Shown piece after piece: positions 47,911 to 59,612 of a DNA stretch of 64,000 nt (its first letter is position 1; each line of letters starts with the position of its first letter). Position numbers and translations under genes: made by a program. The notes beneath the pieces were generated by a model that was not told the origin of the DNA, made no database searches, and saw only the letters and a list, made by a program, of their open reading frames with translations. The stretch comes from Hevea brasiliensis (Eukaryota > Streptophyta > Magnoliopsida > Malpighiales > Euphorbiaceae), in contig NC_079496.1 in NCBI RefSeq assembly GCF_030052815.1, positions 8,005,278-8,069,277 of the forward strand, written 5' to 3'.

Positions 47911-48213
47911 ATTAAGCTACATAAATAGAAGCATTTTGTGCGAACTGTAAATTTCTTCCAGTAGACTTCTTTGTAGCATTAGCATACCTCTTGTCAGAGG
48001 ACATAAAGAAGACAGCAAACTAATCCACCTCTATTAGTTTGACAATCCCAGCAATGCTACCAGGGTTAATAAGCTCAGATTAAAAAAACTTGACCATAAA
48101 TATCCATAGATACAACCTACTTAAAAATCTTCTTTGTGCAAAGAGCCAATGTGTCAAACACCAGAAGATAGAATAAAATACTTAATAGAAAAATAAAAAA
48201 TTGTTAAATTTGA

Positions 48214-49115
48214 TTAAAGCAAGATTATACAAAGAGATAAAAGGCAAAACAGCCATACACTCAATTCCAGCTCAAATCGAGGAAGTGTGCGCATCAAAGT
48301 ACTCTCTGATTGGAGCTCTGCCAGCAAAGCACCACTTGCCTCGCCATGACTTGACAATAACCCAAACAACCCAAAGCTCACAAGCAAGACCCCAATTGCA
48401 TGCCCAATAAATAACAAATTAACCAATGCCACACCCGTCAATCCATCCTCTTCAAGATCACACTTCAACTCAGCATTTTCACATTCTGGAGAAACCATTA
48501 TTTTATGACACCCCTTAAAGGAAAAAAAGTCAGTATACAAGCACAACCCAGCTTGCAAAATCCAAGTCCCCCTTAAGACCAACCCACAACAGAAGCAAAA
48601 CTCCATGAATAAGGCACTAGGCCTAACAGCCAAATAAAAACAGCAGCAACCACAAAGAATGGTCAAATAACCACACAAATCGTACACAACTCCACCAACA
48701 ATACCAGAAATCCCGTTCGCAATAGCTGAATAGTCTATGAAGAACACAAGCCCCGTTAATACAAACAAGAAGTTATCATTTAGTGTAAATAGGTCAATGC
48801 TATCTCGCAAAAGAAATAAAATGGTCAACACCCAGTAAAGAAAAAGAACCAGGGATTGATGCATGAATTAGAAACGGTAAGCGGGGTGACCGGCAAAAGA
48901 TAAAAAAAGGAAAATTTCAGAGAAAGAGCAATTGGGAGAGCTACATTGAGGATATATAAATCAAGATTCTTCCATTTGGGAGCAGAGAGATATCATGTTT
49001 TTGATCTGAACAAAGATGGATTCTTGAGGTAGAGAGATGAGGAACAGAAGAGGTGGCGCATCCTAATGGGGAGAAGGAACAGGGCGGCGGAGAAATGGGT
49101 CGCCGTTGATGCCAT
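48214..49115 (-). pseudogene. DUF716/TMEM45-like membrane protein, broken N-terminus
   Basis: Minus strand from ATG 49115: MASTATHFSAALFLLPIRM..., KNPSLFRSKT then a stop where the family has Trp. The frame shifts in a T-run near 48915, then FAGHPAYRF, another stop, and a long open part from ATG 48864 with about six hydrophobic segments (LFLYWVLTILFLL; FVLTGLVFFIDYSAI; LTILCGCCCFYLAV). It continues with RGTWILQAGLCLYTDFFSF, CDLEEDGLTGVALVNLLFIGHAIG, GEASGALLAELQSES and a diverged tail. I recall plant DUF716/TMEM45 relatives with these motifs; the gene is normally one exon of about 280-300 residues. An alternative is expression of the shortened 216-residue frame, but its start lies inside the conserved region. 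Confidence 0.65.
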
Positions 49116-50037
49116 TTTGGCTTTCGATAATGTGGCGTTTCTCTGTTTCTAACTTTCTGCAGTCTACTACTGTGTGCTTTCAGGCCTTAGGATTTTTTTT
49201 TTTTTTTTTTTAAGATTTCAGGCCTTAGATTGCTTTGAAAGGTTTCAGAAAATGCCATACACGTCCCCTTCTTTGGCTTCCTCCAGTTTTTTCCGGTCCT
49301 TAATTTGGCTGGACACGGTGCGGACGCTACGTTTTTTTTTTTCAAAAAAGTTCCTTTAAGTAGTTGAAAAATAAGCAAATCGTCACCTTAGTTCAAATTA
49401 ATATATATATTTTTATAAAACTAATATTTATATTTTTTTATTATTAAATATAAATGTTTAACTCATTATTATTAATTTTATTACATTATTTTATTAAAAA
49501 AATTATAACTAAATAAACATCAAGTAAATGTGTAAAATAAAATATAAAAATTTTGCAAATTTATAATTTTTTTAAATAACTTAATTTTTAAATAAACCAT
49601 ATATAGAATCCATCTTTCTTGTTGCCAATTTACCTAAATTGACCCTAATACTGTATAATACTATATCTATAATAATAAAAAAAAAAAGCAATTAGGATGA
49701 TGGAAATAATGCTTAATATGAAATAATTCAAAATTAGACTCTTATTAATTTTCTAATAGTATGTTTATTTTGTTTTTGTTTTCTGTACATCCTTTACTTT
49801 CTTTGGTGCTTTAAGAAACAGATTCTACTAGTTATTAGTTATAAATTGGCAAGAAGCCCCATGAAGATGATAGTAGCTGAGCCTGAGACAGTAGCGCATT
49901 AAGAATTCAAGACTTTACCAAGTTTCAGAACCCCAACTGAGCAAGAGAGCAAGTTGCTGTCAAGTGAAAAATGATAAGAATTTACAGTAATTCATAGAAC
50001 ATATATAGCCCTATAATGGACAATAACACTTCCCAGT
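49116..50037. other. Intergenic region, AT-rich
   Basis: It holds T-runs at 49193-49212 and 49333-49342 and very AT-rich DNA at 49380-49700. The right part (from about 49860) is the 3' UTR side of the YSL gene. No coding sequence. Confidence 0.5.
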
Positions 50038-52050
50038 TCAGCCACTCCAAGAAGGCCTAAAAGACATGCAAATAGGGGGATTGATCCTGAAAATTGAGAG
50101 GATAGCTGATGGTATTGTCCAGAGTCCATCACCACATATCAAACCTGAAGCAACTGCACCTGCATAATCCTCTGAATCCTTCTTATTTCTTCTTTCCCAA
50201 AAATATGATATCAATGTCCCAACAAACATGTCAATGGCAAAGTTAGCTCCTACGAAAATTGGGATGGACATTGCCATTGGAATAGGAATATATCTAAATA
50301 TTTTCAAGGGAATTACATCCCTCAGAATGTTCATAACCAGAGCCAAGATAAAGAAACTGCAAAATATACATAGGGAGTACTTAGGCAGCTCAGAGAAGCC
50401 CTCAATGCCAAGAATTGCCATTTGTCTGAACAGAATTGCATATGGAGCACTGTAAGGTCCATGAGGGGATCCAACGTCAAAAGCAGTCCAAAACAACCAG
50501 AAGGTTAATGGGGCAACAACACAACCTATTGCTGTGCCTGCTAACTGGCTCACAAACATAGCATTTGGAGAAGATAGAGTAAGATAACCTGTCCTGAAAT
50601 CTTGCATGAGATCAGCTGCAGTAGAGGCACTGGTTACAATAACACCACAGGCTGCCAAGCCAGCTATTACTCCGCCATTCCTTCCAACTAATGAAGCAAT
50701 AATGAAAATGCCAATTTTTCCGTAGGTCGAGAGCATGCTCATGTCAGTGAGCCCAGTGCCATAGGAGTTGCAGAAGGCAAGGATGGGTGCAATAATACAA
50801 GAGATGAGAACTACATACCACTTAAGTGGTGGAAAGATGAATGGTAATGTCGCTGCTGAAACTGTAGCCACAATTATGAATCCACCAGCTGCAAACCAAG
50901 AGGGAATTCTCTCTTTGAGGAATACCTCTTCTCTTAGCTTTTGTTCCATATCTAGTTTATAGTTCTCATAGATAGGAAGGTCATCCTGCACAGTGCCATT
51001 GTGCATTGTCTTCAGAGTAACTGCTATTATCTTGATCAAATTGTAAAGGCCATCGCCAAGAATAAGTGAAATTGACATGAGAACCTTGTATCCACCAAGA
51101 CCTTTAAGATCACCACTGTGAAGGTAAGCAGGATACCAATCCCCAGAATATTTGGAAATGCATGGTAGCAGAAATCCCTGAAATATGATTGCCCCTAGAA
51201 GAATAGAGCAGTTTACTCTGTGAGGACAGATAAGACCACATCCAACAAAACTAGGGCTGAAGTCAAAATAGAATGAATGATCAAAAAGTGTCAGGCCAAA
51301 GCTTGGAAAATGATTAAATCCACATGAATCCTCAACACCACTGAAGAACCACTTGAAGCAGCTCCAACTGAAACTCAAAGTCAAATATCTGCCCAGAAAA
51401 CTCACTTGTTTCTCTGCAAGTTCTGATCCTGCATGTGTGTGAAAGCTATTGATCAACATTGCTGTAGCAGTTCCACTGGGATAAGTAAGCTTAAAATCTA
51501 TGATCATAACCTTGCGTAGCGCAACAAGACTAAAAATCCCAAGAAAACTTACAACAAACAAGAAACCGATCATCCATCCCAGGCCTGGATTCCTAACATC
51601 CTCTGGCTGATTGCCAGAGTAATCAACACCTATAAGTTGATATATTCTCTCATCCATGGCAAGCAAATATGTACCAAATCCACCACTAGTAGCAAGGCCA
51701 TAGCAAGCAACAATACAAGTTTGGATAACAGTATTCTCTTGTCTAGTGAAGGGGACACTAGAAAAACCAAACTTTGTTAGAAAAACAGTCCACATCTTGA
51801 TAATGGAAAAACCAAGCAATGCAGCAGCTATATTCAAAGCAGGAACCATCCCAGTTGCTAGACTGAGCCTATGCACCAAGATGCAGAACACAGTCCCCAG
51901 CAGAGCACTCACAATCAATCCTCTAAATGTGATCTGATCTTTCCATTGAGGGTAGCTCTCAGATATCTTCAAATGAAAGCCACTCGCATTCTGGGATACA
52001 GGAATTAGGGGAAACAATTTATCAGCCACAGCTTTGCTCTCACTCGCCAT
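50038..52050 (-). CDS. YSL: Yellow stripe-like (YSL) oligopeptide-family metal transporter
   Basis: A single uninterrupted frame of 670 residues, ATG 52050. YSL proteins are proton-coupled symporters of nicotianamine-metal complexes in the OPT family; the YSL5/7/8 branch can also carry small peptides. Features: YPQWKDQITFRGLIVSALLG near the N-terminus, FTRQENTVIQTCIVACYGLATSGGFG (about 100-125), KLTYPSGTATAMLINSFH, FSWSCFKWFFSGVEDSCGF, FDFSPSFVGCGLICPH, GDGLYNLIKI, SYGTGLTDMSMLSTYGK, ASTAADLMQDFRTGYLTLSSP, VGSPHGPYSAPYAILFRQMA and SGLICGDGLWTIPSA. About 13-14 membrane segments cover the length. Length and motifs look complete. Branch assignment (5/7/8-like) is from memory of those sequences. 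No intron interrupts the coding part. Confidence 0.93.
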   Translation of the reverse strand: MASESKAVADKLFPLIPVSQNASGFHLKISESYPQWKDQITFRGLIVSALLGTVFCILVHRLSLATGMVPALNIAAALLGFSIIKMWTVFLTKFGFSSVPFTRQENTVIQTCIVACYGLATSGGFGTYLLAMDERIYQLIGVDYSGNQPEDVRNPGLGWMIGFLFVVSFLGIFSLVALRKVMIIDFKLTYPSGTATAMLINSFHTHAGSELAEKQVSFLGRYLTLSFSWSCFKWFFSGVEDSCGFNHFPSFGLTLFDHSFYFDFSPSFVGCGLICPHRVNCSILLGAIIFQGFLLPCISKYSGDWYPAYLHSGDLKGLGGYKVLMSISLILGDGLYNLIKIIAVTLKTMHNGTVQDDLPIYENYKLDMEQKLREEVFLKERIPSWFAAGGFIIVATVSAATLPFIFPPLKWYVVLISCIIAPILAFCNSYGTGLTDMSMLSTYGKIGIFIIASLVGRNGGVIAGLAACGVIVTSASTAADLMQDFRTGYLTLSSPNAMFVSQLAGTAIGCVVAPLTFWLFWTAFDVGSPHGPYSAPYAILFRQMAILGIEGFSELPKYSLCIFCSFFILALVMNILRDVIPLKIFRYIPIPMAMSIPIFVGANFAIDMFVGTLISYFWERRNKKDSEDYAGAVASGLICGDGLWTIPSAILSIFRINPPICMSFRPSWSG

Positions 52051-53382
52051 TTAATTCCAAACTCCAATAGTCACAAGAGCTTCCTTTAGCCTTCAAAAGC
52101 TACACGTATTCAACCTTGTAAATCCATGATCATTTCAAAATAAATTTCAAAACATAAACTCACAATCTGTGAGGCAGAAATTTTTAATTTTGTCCAAAAT
52201 GGGAAATTTTTACCTCAACACATTAAAACACATATCTATTGGCAAAACAAGATGTTAAGAGGAAAGGCAAACAAAAACCACACAACACAAAATTGCAGAA
52301 ACGGAATTTGCAAATACAAACCAAGGGCTTTGTAATAAAGATGGTGACTTTGTAACCAGTGGCCATGTTAGTGGGTTTTGGAGCAGTGATGGAAAAGCTG
52401 ATAACAAAAATAAAACAATAACAAATAATAATAATAATAATAATAATAATAAAGCTTGCCTGATTTATGATTCCTTAACTTGGAATAGAAAGGGCTTGCA
52501 TAGAGAAACGCCGTGTGCAGGAGGTGGCTACAGTGAGTAGGCTGTGACGATTGTGGTGGTGAAGCCTGTGGCCGCCGGTTAGGAAATAAATTGCCAGTAT
52601 TGACTTTTGGTTGCTGTCATCTTGTCAAGCATGACATGCCAACTCATTCACATGTTGACTATCGAAAATGGGTGTTCTTGTTTTTTGAAAAAAAATATAT
52701 ATTTTTGGAATTTATTAATTTATAGAAGTTGACTACAAAAAAAATGTGATTAGCGACGTCTTTGTCCTTGCTTAGATGTGCTTTTTGCGGCCTTAAAATA
52801 AAATATTAGTAGATTATGAATATATTATGACAAAAAAACCAAACCGACCATCAAAATATTATTATCCAAATTAGTTTTATAACAATTTTCTTTTTTTATC
52901 ATTTGAAAGATCCAAAGGTCTTCAATTTAAATGATTATTTCAGCATCAATTTTTAACTTTTTTTTTATAAATAATTATAATTTGATCTATTAATATTATT
53001 TGATTTAAACTAATTCGTTCTATTCTCAGCTTCATGCCTTCAACAACCCATTCTTTTTTATCTCAAACAAAAAAAAAAACCATTCTTTATTCTCCTTCTT
53101 CTCCTCTAGACATTTGGGGAATCTTTTTTTATTGGCAAAGAATACACTTATTATTTAAAATTACATTCAATCTAAAATCTTAAAACAATAAATTTATGAA
53201 TTTTTTTAATTTATAAATTTCTTATTTATCCTATTTTTAATATGAAAATACTATATTTATATATTTCTAATAAAGTATTTAACTAAATTTTTATATGATT
53301 TGATTTAATTTTAATTTTTTATTAAAAATTAAATTAAAATCTCATCAAAATCAAATCAAATTTACATTAAATTGATAACTAA

Positions 53383-53417
<35 letters not shown>

Positions 53418-54139
53418 TATGTTAAATATATAATTTTACCCTTAAACTTTATTAAAAAAATTTTATAATATTTTAAACTTTTAAAACATATTGTTACACT
53501 CTCGATAAAACTAAAATTAAGGTAATCCTGCGAGTCCAATCAACAGAAAGAGTGAATAAAACAGCCAATGAGTGAGATGTAAAAAAATGCTGACTTGGAA
53601 ATTAAACGAAAAAGACAAAGTAAATTAATGAAAAAGAGAGAAAACCTCGACTGTTGCCATCGGGTTCAAGTAAATATCCGGCTTGAATCCATCAACTAAC
53701 TTAGATTTCGCAATCAACTGGCTTGGCAGAGGCTAGACTCCTTGAATCCATCGGCCTGCGCAACCATGGACACTCAAAGGAGGAGCTGCTTGTGAATCAA
53801 AGAGTAGGGTGTGGGTATGAAACGATTGAGGAAATTGGTTTTGGTGAACTGGTTTCAGTGGAGTGCGAGGCTTGAGGGTGGTCTAGTATATGAGAAGAAG
53901 GTCGGGTAAAGGAGCTGTGATCTTAGTCTCTTGAGGGAGATGGGTCTGCTATTGATTGCAAGTGGGTGTGATGTTGTGGCGATCTCAGATGGCGGTAGTG
54001 ATAGTAATGTCAATGGGTTTCGGGTAAGTTGCAAAGGGACAATCTGTGAGCGATAAACCAACTTGTGTCTTTGGTGTTGTGATGCAAAGGGTTGGTATGA
54101 ATGAGCAGAGGGAGAGATGGGTTCAATGGTGTGCCAGCG
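52051..54139. other. Intergenic region with YSL promoter side and microsatellites
   Basis: The first 300-500 bases are the YSL 5' UTR/promoter side. There is an AAT microsatellite at about 52422-52452 and an AT microsatellite at about 53387-53414. The stretch 52680-53480 is very AT-rich. From about 53500 base composition rises, but I could not recognise a gene on either strand. Confidence 0.5.
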
Positions 54140-54433
54140 TTAAAGGTAAGAAATTCTCTTTTCCTTTTTTAGATATATTTCTGAGAAATTTCTTCTGTCT
54201 GCCTTCCACTGAACTGATAGGAAAATTTCTTGCAACTTTTCATTAAGCTCACCGAGAACAAATTTATGGTTAAATTTAGAGCTATAGTGTCCAGATTGTA
54301 TTATTTCCATTGCCTTTCCAATTTCTTGCATGATCTGGTCGATCACTTCTTGAGCTTTAGAACTAGATAGCTTTTGCTTCTTTGAAACGTGATCAAATGC
54401 ATCCTTCATGGGATTCAGATTCATTTTCACCAA
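54140..54433 (-). pseudogene. RMD5-like (GID/CTLH E3 ligase subunit) N-terminal fragment
   Basis: Minus strand MVKMNLNPMKDAFDHVSK, KQKLSSSKAQEVIDQIMQEI, then VLGELNEKLQEI. This matches the start of plant RMD5 homologues, the RING subunit of the GID/CTLH ubiquitin ligase. After LNEKLQEI the matching sequence (SSVEGRQKKFL) continues in another frame, so there is an indel near 54205. The LisH-CTLH and RING parts are absent. This is a captured or decayed gene fragment; the recognition is from memory and moderately sure. Confidence 0.6.
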
Positions 54434-54889
54434 AAGTATTTACTATATCAATGGTTTGAGACAAGAAACCACATCAATGGTTTGAGACAAGAAATCAATA
54501 TCCAAACTCTCTTTGCAGTACCTCTGCTGCATGGCCATTCTCATCGGGGTGAATCGAAAGAAATTGCACAAATTTGGTCTTCTGATATAATGGGTTAGTG
54601 AATTGGGATTTAAGGATTTAAATAAAAAAAAATCGTAAGTGTTAGATAATTTTAAATGTAAAATGATTTTATTATATTTTTGTACTATAACTTATTCATA
54701 TGAGCTTAAAAAATTTATGTTGTTGCGAGTGTGTTTCAATCTCTTTGGTGTAAGCTCGCAGGGTTATCTTAATTTTAGTTTTATCAAGTTTAGATATGTA
54801 ATGCAAAGTTTTAAAAGTTTTGGATTGTACGAGACTTTTTTTGATAAAGTTAGGATTAAAATTATATATTTAACCTATTTTTCTGCGAT

Positions 54890-55198
54890 CTTTTTAGATG
54901 TAATCGAAGAAATCCATACTTCAAACCATCATCTCCGATGCTTAATCTCCAAATCAACCCGGATTCTTTGACCCGTGAACAGGTCATTACAGAGGTTGCT
55001 TCACTTGCAGAGGAGGCGGGTTCGATGGTGGCATTGGGTTTCTTCAATTTGGCAATTGCGTTTGCAAAGTTTAGGCATTTTATGAGGTTGTTCATCGTTT
55101 GTGCTACTTCTTTAATTGGTAATGGCAGTTTCGATAGAGCCCGTGAAGCGATGCGAATTATGGACAGGAGCTTTGCTGAGATTGGGAGGTTGGTATGA
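54890..55198 (+). pseudogene. Pentatricopeptide-repeat (PPR) protein N-terminal fragment
   Basis: The frame reads [86 protein letters not shown], then stop. This resembles the N-terminal part of a plant PPR protein before its repeat array, ending where a repeat (F.EIGRL.EA) would start. No repeats follow; a MITE begins 65 bases later. Family call is tentative. Confidence 0.5.
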
Positions 55199-55262
55199 TT
55201 ACTGAGATGTAAATTCACTGTTGGAGACAAACTAAAGTAAAATTTTTTATGATATCAGCTTA

Positions 55263-55494
55263 CAGTATGTTTCGCATTAAGTTTTAAAAATTGAAATTAC
55301 TTTTCTCAATAAAAATAGTATTTTATATGCTATTAAAAAAAATAGTTTGAAAAAAATTATTTCATTATTTTAATATTTTTATAATTAAAACTGATCAAAT
55401 TTAATTTTTATTTATTTTTTAATACTCTCTAATTATTATATCTAAAAAAATGATTTTCTCAACAGCAGTTTCAGCAACAATACTAAACGGGCCC
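55263..55494 (-). mobile_element. Tourist-like MITE, 232 bp, copy 2
   Basis: Same family and same length as 21814-22045, inverted. On the minus strand it starts GGGCCCGTTTAGTATTG and ends GCGAAACATACTG. It is flanked by TTA on both sides (55260-55262 and 55495-55497), the duplication expected of PIF/Harbinger-type MITEs. Confidence 0.8.
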
Positions 55495-56156
55495 TTAGAT
55501 TAATATTCAAACCGAACATTCATGTTCGCAGTTGAGTAACTTCCAAGAACATGGGAACATGAGGTGCAATTTGAATTTGTAGTATCTCATTCCAACAAAC
55601 CTATTCAATAGCCATAAAACTATTCTGATTTAATTCAATTTTATTCCAAGTCAATAAGATGAACTATTCTGATTTGAACTCCATTCCCATCTTACATTCT
55701 TTTTCTGATTTCAATTTTCTTGTTAATTAGGTAATCTTCAAACTTCCAACCTAAATTGAATGGCTAGTATTTGTCCAACAAAGATCCAACGTGTGAACAA
55801 TGGTTTGATGGGTTCCTCCCCAGAAGAAAGAACCACCAAAATTCTAGATCAAGATTTTCTCCAACTTAATTGGGGACCATAAGTTATATTAGAGGAGCAG
55901 GACAAGTAATATACGTGTTTAGAAATCTACACTAAATTTCAAGCTTTCTCTATTTGTGGCTATTATTGTTCTATGAAGCTCTCGTTCACACCATCCTCCA
56001 ATAAAAAACCAAAGGCTCTCTAGTTTTACGCCAAAAAAATCCTCTCCACACCCAAAGAACCTAAAGAAAAAGGAAAACCAACCAAAAGCACACATCTCAG
56101 ATTCTTGCAAGCAGAAAGACAGAGAAACTTGTAGCACTACTCTTGGGTGTTTTTCA
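55495..56156. other. PGR5 upstream region
   Basis: It contains the promoter and 5' UTR of PGR5. No coding sequence is seen. CCAATAAA-like and CA/TA-rich motifs are present but none could be assigned. Confidence 0.4.
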
Positions 56157-56988
56157 ATGGCCGCTTCAATTTCAGCAACTGGGTTTAAAGGAGGTTTTGG
56201 TATCAATTCATTTATGGTTGGTGAAGACTATGGCATGTTGGCTAAGTCAGTGCCAATACATGTAAGGGTTGCAAAGCCAGTAAGATTGGCGCCCATGATG
56301 AAGAACGTCAATGAAGGGAAGGGTCTTTTTGCACCTATTGTCGTTGTCACTCGCAACATAATTGGCAAGAAAAGGTTTAACCAGTTTAGAGGCAAAGCAA
56401 TTTCCTTACACTCTCAGGTAAACTTATGTGTGTTTCTGCTCTTTTGGTTAGATTTGCTCTGTAGGTCTTGCAGATGAGAAATTTGCTATATTTACTTTTT
56501 CTTGATTTATTTTCTAAACAAATAAAGAGTTAGATTTTTTTTTTATCTCCTGAAAATTAGACCGATTTAGAAGCATAATTTTTTAAATATATATATGTAT
56601 ATATATTTCAATCTATTTATTTACTTGTATATATTGTTTTCATGTTCTCTGTGTGATGCCACAAGCACAGCTGTACCGAACATCTACTTCAATTTTAGAC
56701 CACAGATTTATTCAGTGGTCTGCTGGTTTTTGTATTCTAGTGGATTTTTTTTTTCTGTGGGGAAAAGGGTAGGAGTAATTTATAGATAATTTTAGTGATA
56801 ATTTGTTTTCTTTAAGAAAAAGAAAAGTTAATTGATAAATTTCAAGCAAATTTACAGAGTTGCTTATGCTGTTAAATGTACAGGTGATTAATGAATTCTG
56901 CAAATCAATAGGAGCAGACTCGAAACAAAGGCAAGGACTGATCAGGTTAGCCAAGAAGAATGGAGAAAGACTTGGATTCCTCGCTTGA
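56157..56988 (+). CDS. PGR5: PGR5, proton gradient regulation 5 (chloroplast cyclic electron flow)
   Basis: Two exons, 56157-56417 and 56884-56988, joined by a 466-bp GT-AG intron in phase 0; 121 residues. PGR5 works with PGRL1 at the thylakoid membrane in antimycin-sensitive cyclic electron flow around photosystem I and in building the proton gradient. The first 45 or so residues are Ser/Ala/Gly-rich with few acids, a chloroplast transit peptide. The mature part has APMMKNVNEGKGLFAP, VVVTRNIIGKKRFNQFRGKA, FCKSIGADSKQRQGLIRLAK and ends KNGERLGFLA, all nearly invariant in plants. The Arabidopsis protein has 133 residues, the difference being in the transit peptide. The exon-1 frame read through without splicing would add an unrelated tail. 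Confidence 0.96.
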
Positions 56989-57544
56989 GGAAAGGCTATC
57001 ATCACCATTTGAGAAGCTTCAAATCCATATCTTATTTTGTTAAAAGACTTTGGGATGTAAAAGATCTCTTCATATGCGTACCTTTGAACCATAATGTTCA
57101 TTATATTCCCACATCATTAGTCATTTTAGTTGTAATAATACTTTGTCCTCAAATTATCGAACAATAGTAATAGTTCTTTAAATCAAGAAATTTTAGCAAT
57201 ACTCAAATAGACTAAACCACCTGCGCTACTAGCAGTGGCACTCATTCACATGGCATTAATAACACATCTACCCATATGATAAGCAACAAAAACATCATGT
57301 TTCCAAAAAATGAATTGAGGCATTCTTCAACATTTATTAGACGCAACAATCTGTGTGTCTCTCTTTTAAGACAGATTGCTAGGTGCTACAATACTTTAAC
57401 GAAAGTAGAAAATTGTCAAATAACAAAATTAGCAACCATTAAAATACATCCATTCAGGGAATCTTCCTTGAAATATATTTTAACTTCATGGCGATTTTGA
57501 TCATGCAAAACGAAAAACCATGCTGCAAAACTATTGAGGAGAGC
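56989..57544. other. Intergenic region between PGR5 and the eIF(iso)4E remnant
   Basis: PGR5 3' UTR (to perhaps 57170) and non-coding DNA. Nothing else seen. Confidence 0.4.
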
Positions 57545-59612
57545 TTATACGCTATATCGGCCTTTGACAGATCTCTCTCTCCTAGAATCATCCTGCAATT
57601 ACCAAGACAGTTAGATCTACCTCTTAATCAAATACACCCACGTACAGAAGCAAAATACACAAAGTATATATTACCAACACAAACCATTCAAGGAAGAAAG
57701 ACACCAACCAAAAAAAAGAGCCTTTTAGTGGGAAAACAACTTGTTATTAGATTTAGTGAATCATTGCACATTTATTTTTCTATTTGAACCCAAGACAGCA
57801 ACATACTGCATTATGGCCCAGGCTAAAATCAACCAAAAGTTCTTTCACCTGAACCGAAGTTAACAGTTCCGACAACGATAGATCCATCAACTTAAATAAA
57901 GGTGATAACAAATACATTTCGTCAAGGGGAGAAAAAGACACTGGGGCATATAATGGTAACCTAGGCATAAATAAATAAGAACTGATCTTGAAAACAGCGT
58001 TCTAGCAGTAACAATTTCAGCAACTTAGATAAGGATGATAAACATACATGAAATCAAGTAAACATAAAGATGGGGAAACACAATGGTGTCCTACTAATTA
58101 GCAAATAAGAAATAATACCGAGAATAAAAGCACGATGATAACTGGGGGAAAAAAGAAAAGAGCAAATAAGAGATTCAGAAGTGAAAGAAAGGCCAGAATC
58201 TATGGAACTTAGTAATATCATCACATCAAGTATGCTGGGAGACTAGGAGTTGCCAGGCACTTGTCAACATTTCTAAGAACCAACATAATATATCAGTATC
58301 ACCTCCATCATCACATTAAACTGCAGATTCTCATGCTTATGAAAACTCCAATCAGTTTGTAGACTTAAATCAGTGTTGTACTTTAGGTTGGCAACTCACT
58401 TCTTGATTATTATTTCGGTATTCTTAATCTTTGTCCAACCAATCAATGTGATAAGATAATCACAATTTTCCCCCTTCCTTGAAACTGCCAAAGTGGGGAT
58501 TGGTATGGGAGTTTTTGAATCATAACAATGTAGGTAGCATTTAGATTGCACCCACTATAGGCAAGGAAACCAAGCAAGCCCTTAGGGTGAAATTCGTAAT
58601 ATGAAATTAATTTAACTAAATTATTAGCTAAGGCGCAACAAAAATAAATGTAAACCAATTGCTTAAAGACATCATTTAAATTGGCCAAGCAAATTTTATA
58701 CTTCAATTTTTGGCATATAGACAGGGGAGGATGGGAAACAGATTTGAACCTGGGCAGCCTCATTCGTTGCTGTCTTCGTCCACAATGCAAGTTTATCCTG
58801 CCTTTGGCGCACACTTGCAACCACACCACAAATCTCGTCGGTCTCATCACATTGTTCCCCAATCAAAGCCATCAACTACCCAATTAAAAACCCGTTAGTT
58901 ACATGCCAACATAACTTGTGTAACAAAACTGACAATTAAATCACTCTTGCAAAAGAATTCATAATGAATAGAGAGATTACAGTCTCTAGCCACATGGTGT
59001 CAAGGATAGCCTTCCTTCCACAAGTAACAGACCATTTCCCTCCATTAGCACACTCAGGATCTTCCCATTTGGGTTCAACTCCAGCTTTAAATAAATGGAA
59101 ATCAGCATTTCCAGGCAGTTTGCTGGGCTTGAATATTTGATCATACAAACTGCATAAAAGCATTCAACTTTCAATTGAACTGTTCCTCTTTATACCAAAC
59201 AAGCTCACCAAGAATGCACAACATGAACGTAAGAAAATAGAAAGGAAGATCATTGAAGAATTAAACCCAATGAATTGATTAAATAATGCCAGGGAAAAAT
59301 TTATTCCAAGCATAAATCATCAAGAAAAAAAAAACGAAACTAATAATTCATAAACCTCAAAATACTAACCAACAAAAGGCAAAAAACAATTAAAAAAATA
59401 CCGGATCTACGGACATATTCTGATATTCATAGAAAGAGAGATACATATTATATCGTATACCACCAAAATTCTTCAACAGTGTCGAAGGTGTAGACCTTGC
59501 GGAGAGAGGTGCCCCAGGCGGCGCCTCGTTTGGGCTTGGATTGATTATCGAACCAGAAGGTCCACTTCCTCTCTAGCTTGTGCAGTTGCGGGTTCTCTGC
59601 CCCAATAGCTAA
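57545..59612 (-). pseudogene. eIF(iso)4E cap-binding translation factor, remnant
   Basis: Minus-strand exons: exon 1 (about 59612-59461), exon 2 (59149-58981), exon 3 (58875-58750) and the last exon (57592-57545). Exon 1 gives HKLERKWTFWFDNQSK, GAAWGTSLRKVYTFDTVEEFW; exon 2 LYDQIFKPSKLPGN, HLFKAGVEPKWEDPECANGG; exon 3 [19 protein letters not shown]; last exon DDSRRERSVKGRYSV and stop. These are the plant-specific isoform of eIF4E, with the cap-stacking Trp residues still present. The N-terminus has no ATG: at about 59613-59623 it runs into a Copia LTR. Exon 4 (the GRKWKE...TDK part) could not be found between 57593 and 58749. Exons 1-3 remain open and junctions are GT-AG. Normal eIF(iso)4E binds eIF(iso)4G and capped mRNA and is a known potyvirus host factor. 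Confidence 0.85.

Noticed and set aside
58681..58898. Two plus-strand frames over eIF(iso)4E exon 3
   Set aside because: They are the complement of an exon whose minus-strand protein matches the eIF4E family.
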